From: JAPOXR01 sp965221815
GTDB lineage: Bacteria > Pseudomonadota > Alphaproteobacteria > Rhodobacterales > Rhodobacteraceae
Direction of reading: 5' to 3'
Length of the DNA: 64,000 nucleotides
Assembly (NCBI GenBank): GCA_965221815.1
Contig: OZ244915.1
Span: forward strand, 930,001-994,000
Both the position numbers and the translations under genes were made by a program. Under the pieces are notes generated by a model. That model was not told the DNA's origin and made no database searches. It saw only the letters and a program-made list of their open reading frames with translations. How positions within the stretch are numbered: position 1 is the first letter of the stretch; each line of letters opens with the position of its first letter. Below are positions 62,934 through 64,000 of this stretch, piece after piece.

Positions 62934-63603
62934 CCTCGGCTCGGTCGTGGTCACCCTGAAATTGGCCACTTCTGCAACTGTTGTTTTGATGGTGATTTCG
63001 ATTCCGCTTGCCTGGTGGTTGGCTGTCACGCATTCTCGTATCAAGCCATTTGTCGAGGCGTTGACAGCGTTGCCACTGGTGCTGCCGCCAACGGTTTTTG
63101 GATTCTATCTGCTGATTCTTTTTAACCCGCAATTTCCAATTGGTGCCTTCTGGCTGCGGATGAGCGGGGACACCCTGGCCTTCTCATTTAGCGGGATTCT
63201 CGTGGCAACCGTCCTGCATTCACTGCCATTTGTGGTCCAGCCGCTGCAAAATTCATTTGAAAATGTCGGAAAAGGGGAGATCGAAGCGGCAGCGGTGTTG
63301 GGGGCTCGTCCGCTCGACATCTTTGCATCCGTGACAGCGCCGCTGGCGAAGCGCGGATTCCTGACTGCTGCAGTTCTCGGCTTCGCCCATTCAGTTGGAG
63401 AATTTGGCGTCATCCTGATGGTTGGCGGCAATATCCCGGAACGGACGCGAGTCATCTCGATCGACATTTATACGAGTGTTGAAACACTCGATTATGCCCG
63501 TGCCCACCTGTTATCGCTTGGGACTCTCATCTTTGCCTTTGTCACATTGCTGACATTGTATCTGATTAATTTTGGCCGTTCGGGGCGCAACCGCGCATTC
63601 TAA
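62926..63603 (+). CDS. modB: Molybdate ABC transporter permease
   Basis: Inner-membrane channel of the molybdate importer, 225 residues from the ATG at 62926, which overlaps the modA stop. Five or six hydrophobic segments; PLVLPPTVFGFYLLI and the EAA loop EAAAVLGARPLDIFASVTAP (about residues 127-146), followed by GFAHSVGEFGVILMVGGNIP, are the ModB pattern. Confidence 0.93.
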   Translation: MTDLGSVVVTLKLATSATVVLMVISIPLAWWLAVTHSRIKPFVEALTALPLVLPPTVFGFYLLILFNPQFPIGAFWLRMSGDTLAFSFSGILVATVLHSLPFVVQPLQNSFENVGKGEIEAAAVLGARPLDIFASVTAPLAKRGFLTAAVLGFAHSVGEFGVILMVGGNIPERTRVISIDIYTSVETLDYARAHLLSLGTLIFAFVTLLTLYLINFGRSGRNRAF

Positions 63604-64000
63604 ATGCTGGAATTGCAGGTTGAAATTTCCTTTCCGGGTTTCACCCTTTCGGTGAATGAGAGTTGGCCGGCAAAAGGATCGGTGGCATTGTTCGGCCCGA
63701 GTGGTGCCGGAAAAAGCACTTTGCTGCGCATCATTGCCGGCCTTGAGAGAAGTGCAGCCGGCAAGGTTCGATTCAACGGCACATGCTGGCAGGACAGTCA
63801 CGCACGAGCATTTGTTCCACCGCCTCAGCGGCGAGCTATTCTGGTGTTCCAGGACAGTCGACTGTTTCCACATTTGAATGTTATCCGGAATTTGCATTAC
63901 GGGATGACTCGTCGACGCGGTCCGGAAGGCCCGGACTGGGAGCACGTGATCAGCAGTTTTCAACTCCACGACCTGCTTGATCGTCAAACGGAATCGTTGT
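63604..64000 (+). CDS. modC: Molybdate ABC transporter ATPase (partial, cut by window end)
   Basis: First 132 residues of ModC, starting ATG directly after the modB stop. Walker A is GPSGAGKST, and the Q-loop block reads AILVFQDSRLFPHLNVIRNL with the ModC-type RLFPHL. The signature, Walker B and the C-terminal molybdate (MOP) domain lie beyond the window. Confidence 0.92.
   Translation, partial: MLELQVEISFPGFTLSVNESWPAKGSVALFGPSGAGKSTLLRIIAGLERSAAGKVRFNGTCWQDSHARAFVPPPQRRAILVFQDSRLFPHLNVIRNLHYGMTRRRGPEGPDWEHVISSFQLHDLLDRQTESL

Noticed and set aside
1..64000. CRISPR arrays, rRNA genes and prophage genes
   Set aside because: I looked for regularly spaced repeats, rRNA core sequences and phage structural genes and saw none.

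Overview
The window comes from an alphaproteobacterium of moderate GC content; I cannot settle the order from sequence alone. The evidence is the set of conserved alphaproteobacterial blocks: glnA-glnB divergent from nnr; tRNA-Leu-tig-clpP-clpX; an NDUFA12-like complex I protein with mlaD, a DUF2155 protein, aat, accC and accB; rne with mrcA and prfB; bactofilin with an M23 peptidase; and a sorbitol/mannitol operon laid out like smoEFGKS-mtlK of Rhodobacter sphaeroides. Genes fill nearly all of the conserved blocks, often with 4-bp overlaps that suggest translational coupling.

Layout. 1-6 kb: end of an M20 amidohydrolase, then a five-gene sugar/polyol ABC importer with two non-identical ATPases. 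6-15 kb: parE, then a sorbitol/mannitol operon on the minus strand. 15.3-18.9 kb: an accessory patch with a frameshifted secreted protein, an IS481-type end, an orphan AAA ATPase and gene remnants. 19-35 kb: core genes (MATE pump, nitrogen regulation, trigger factor/Clp, fatty-acid synthesis start, ribonuclease E). 35.1-43.9 kb: a large accessory island of decayed insertion sequences (an 836-bp element with 51-bp ends, IS481, IS110 and IS21 types) and three more secreted-protein genes. 44-56.5 kb: core genes again (PBP1A, RF2, bactofilin, M23 peptidase, AsmA-like protein, QueA, HNH protein), with a toxin-antitoxin remnant at 47 kb. 56.5-64 kb: dsbB, a large porin, a DedA/YqaA protein, a small membrane protein, tRNA-Leu(CAA) and modABC, the last cut by the window edge.

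The most interesting pattern is a set of five long C/G homopolymers (10-13 bases). Four sit at the same place in four otherwise unrelated genes: a few codons after a well-supported start and just before the hydrophobic core of a Sec signal peptide that ends A-x-A followed by Gln. Each tract encodes a short proline run. As read here one gene is in frame (36,428) and three are shifted by one base (starts at 16,204, 38,333 and 43,408). This is the layout of slipped-strand phase variation, apparently used as a common on/off switch for a set of secreted proteins. The fifth tract, 13 C, lies upstream of the porin where it could form the spacer between weak -35 and -10 elements, an arrangement known from Neisseria porA. 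All claims about phase depend on the tract lengths being correct in the assembly; raw reads would decide.
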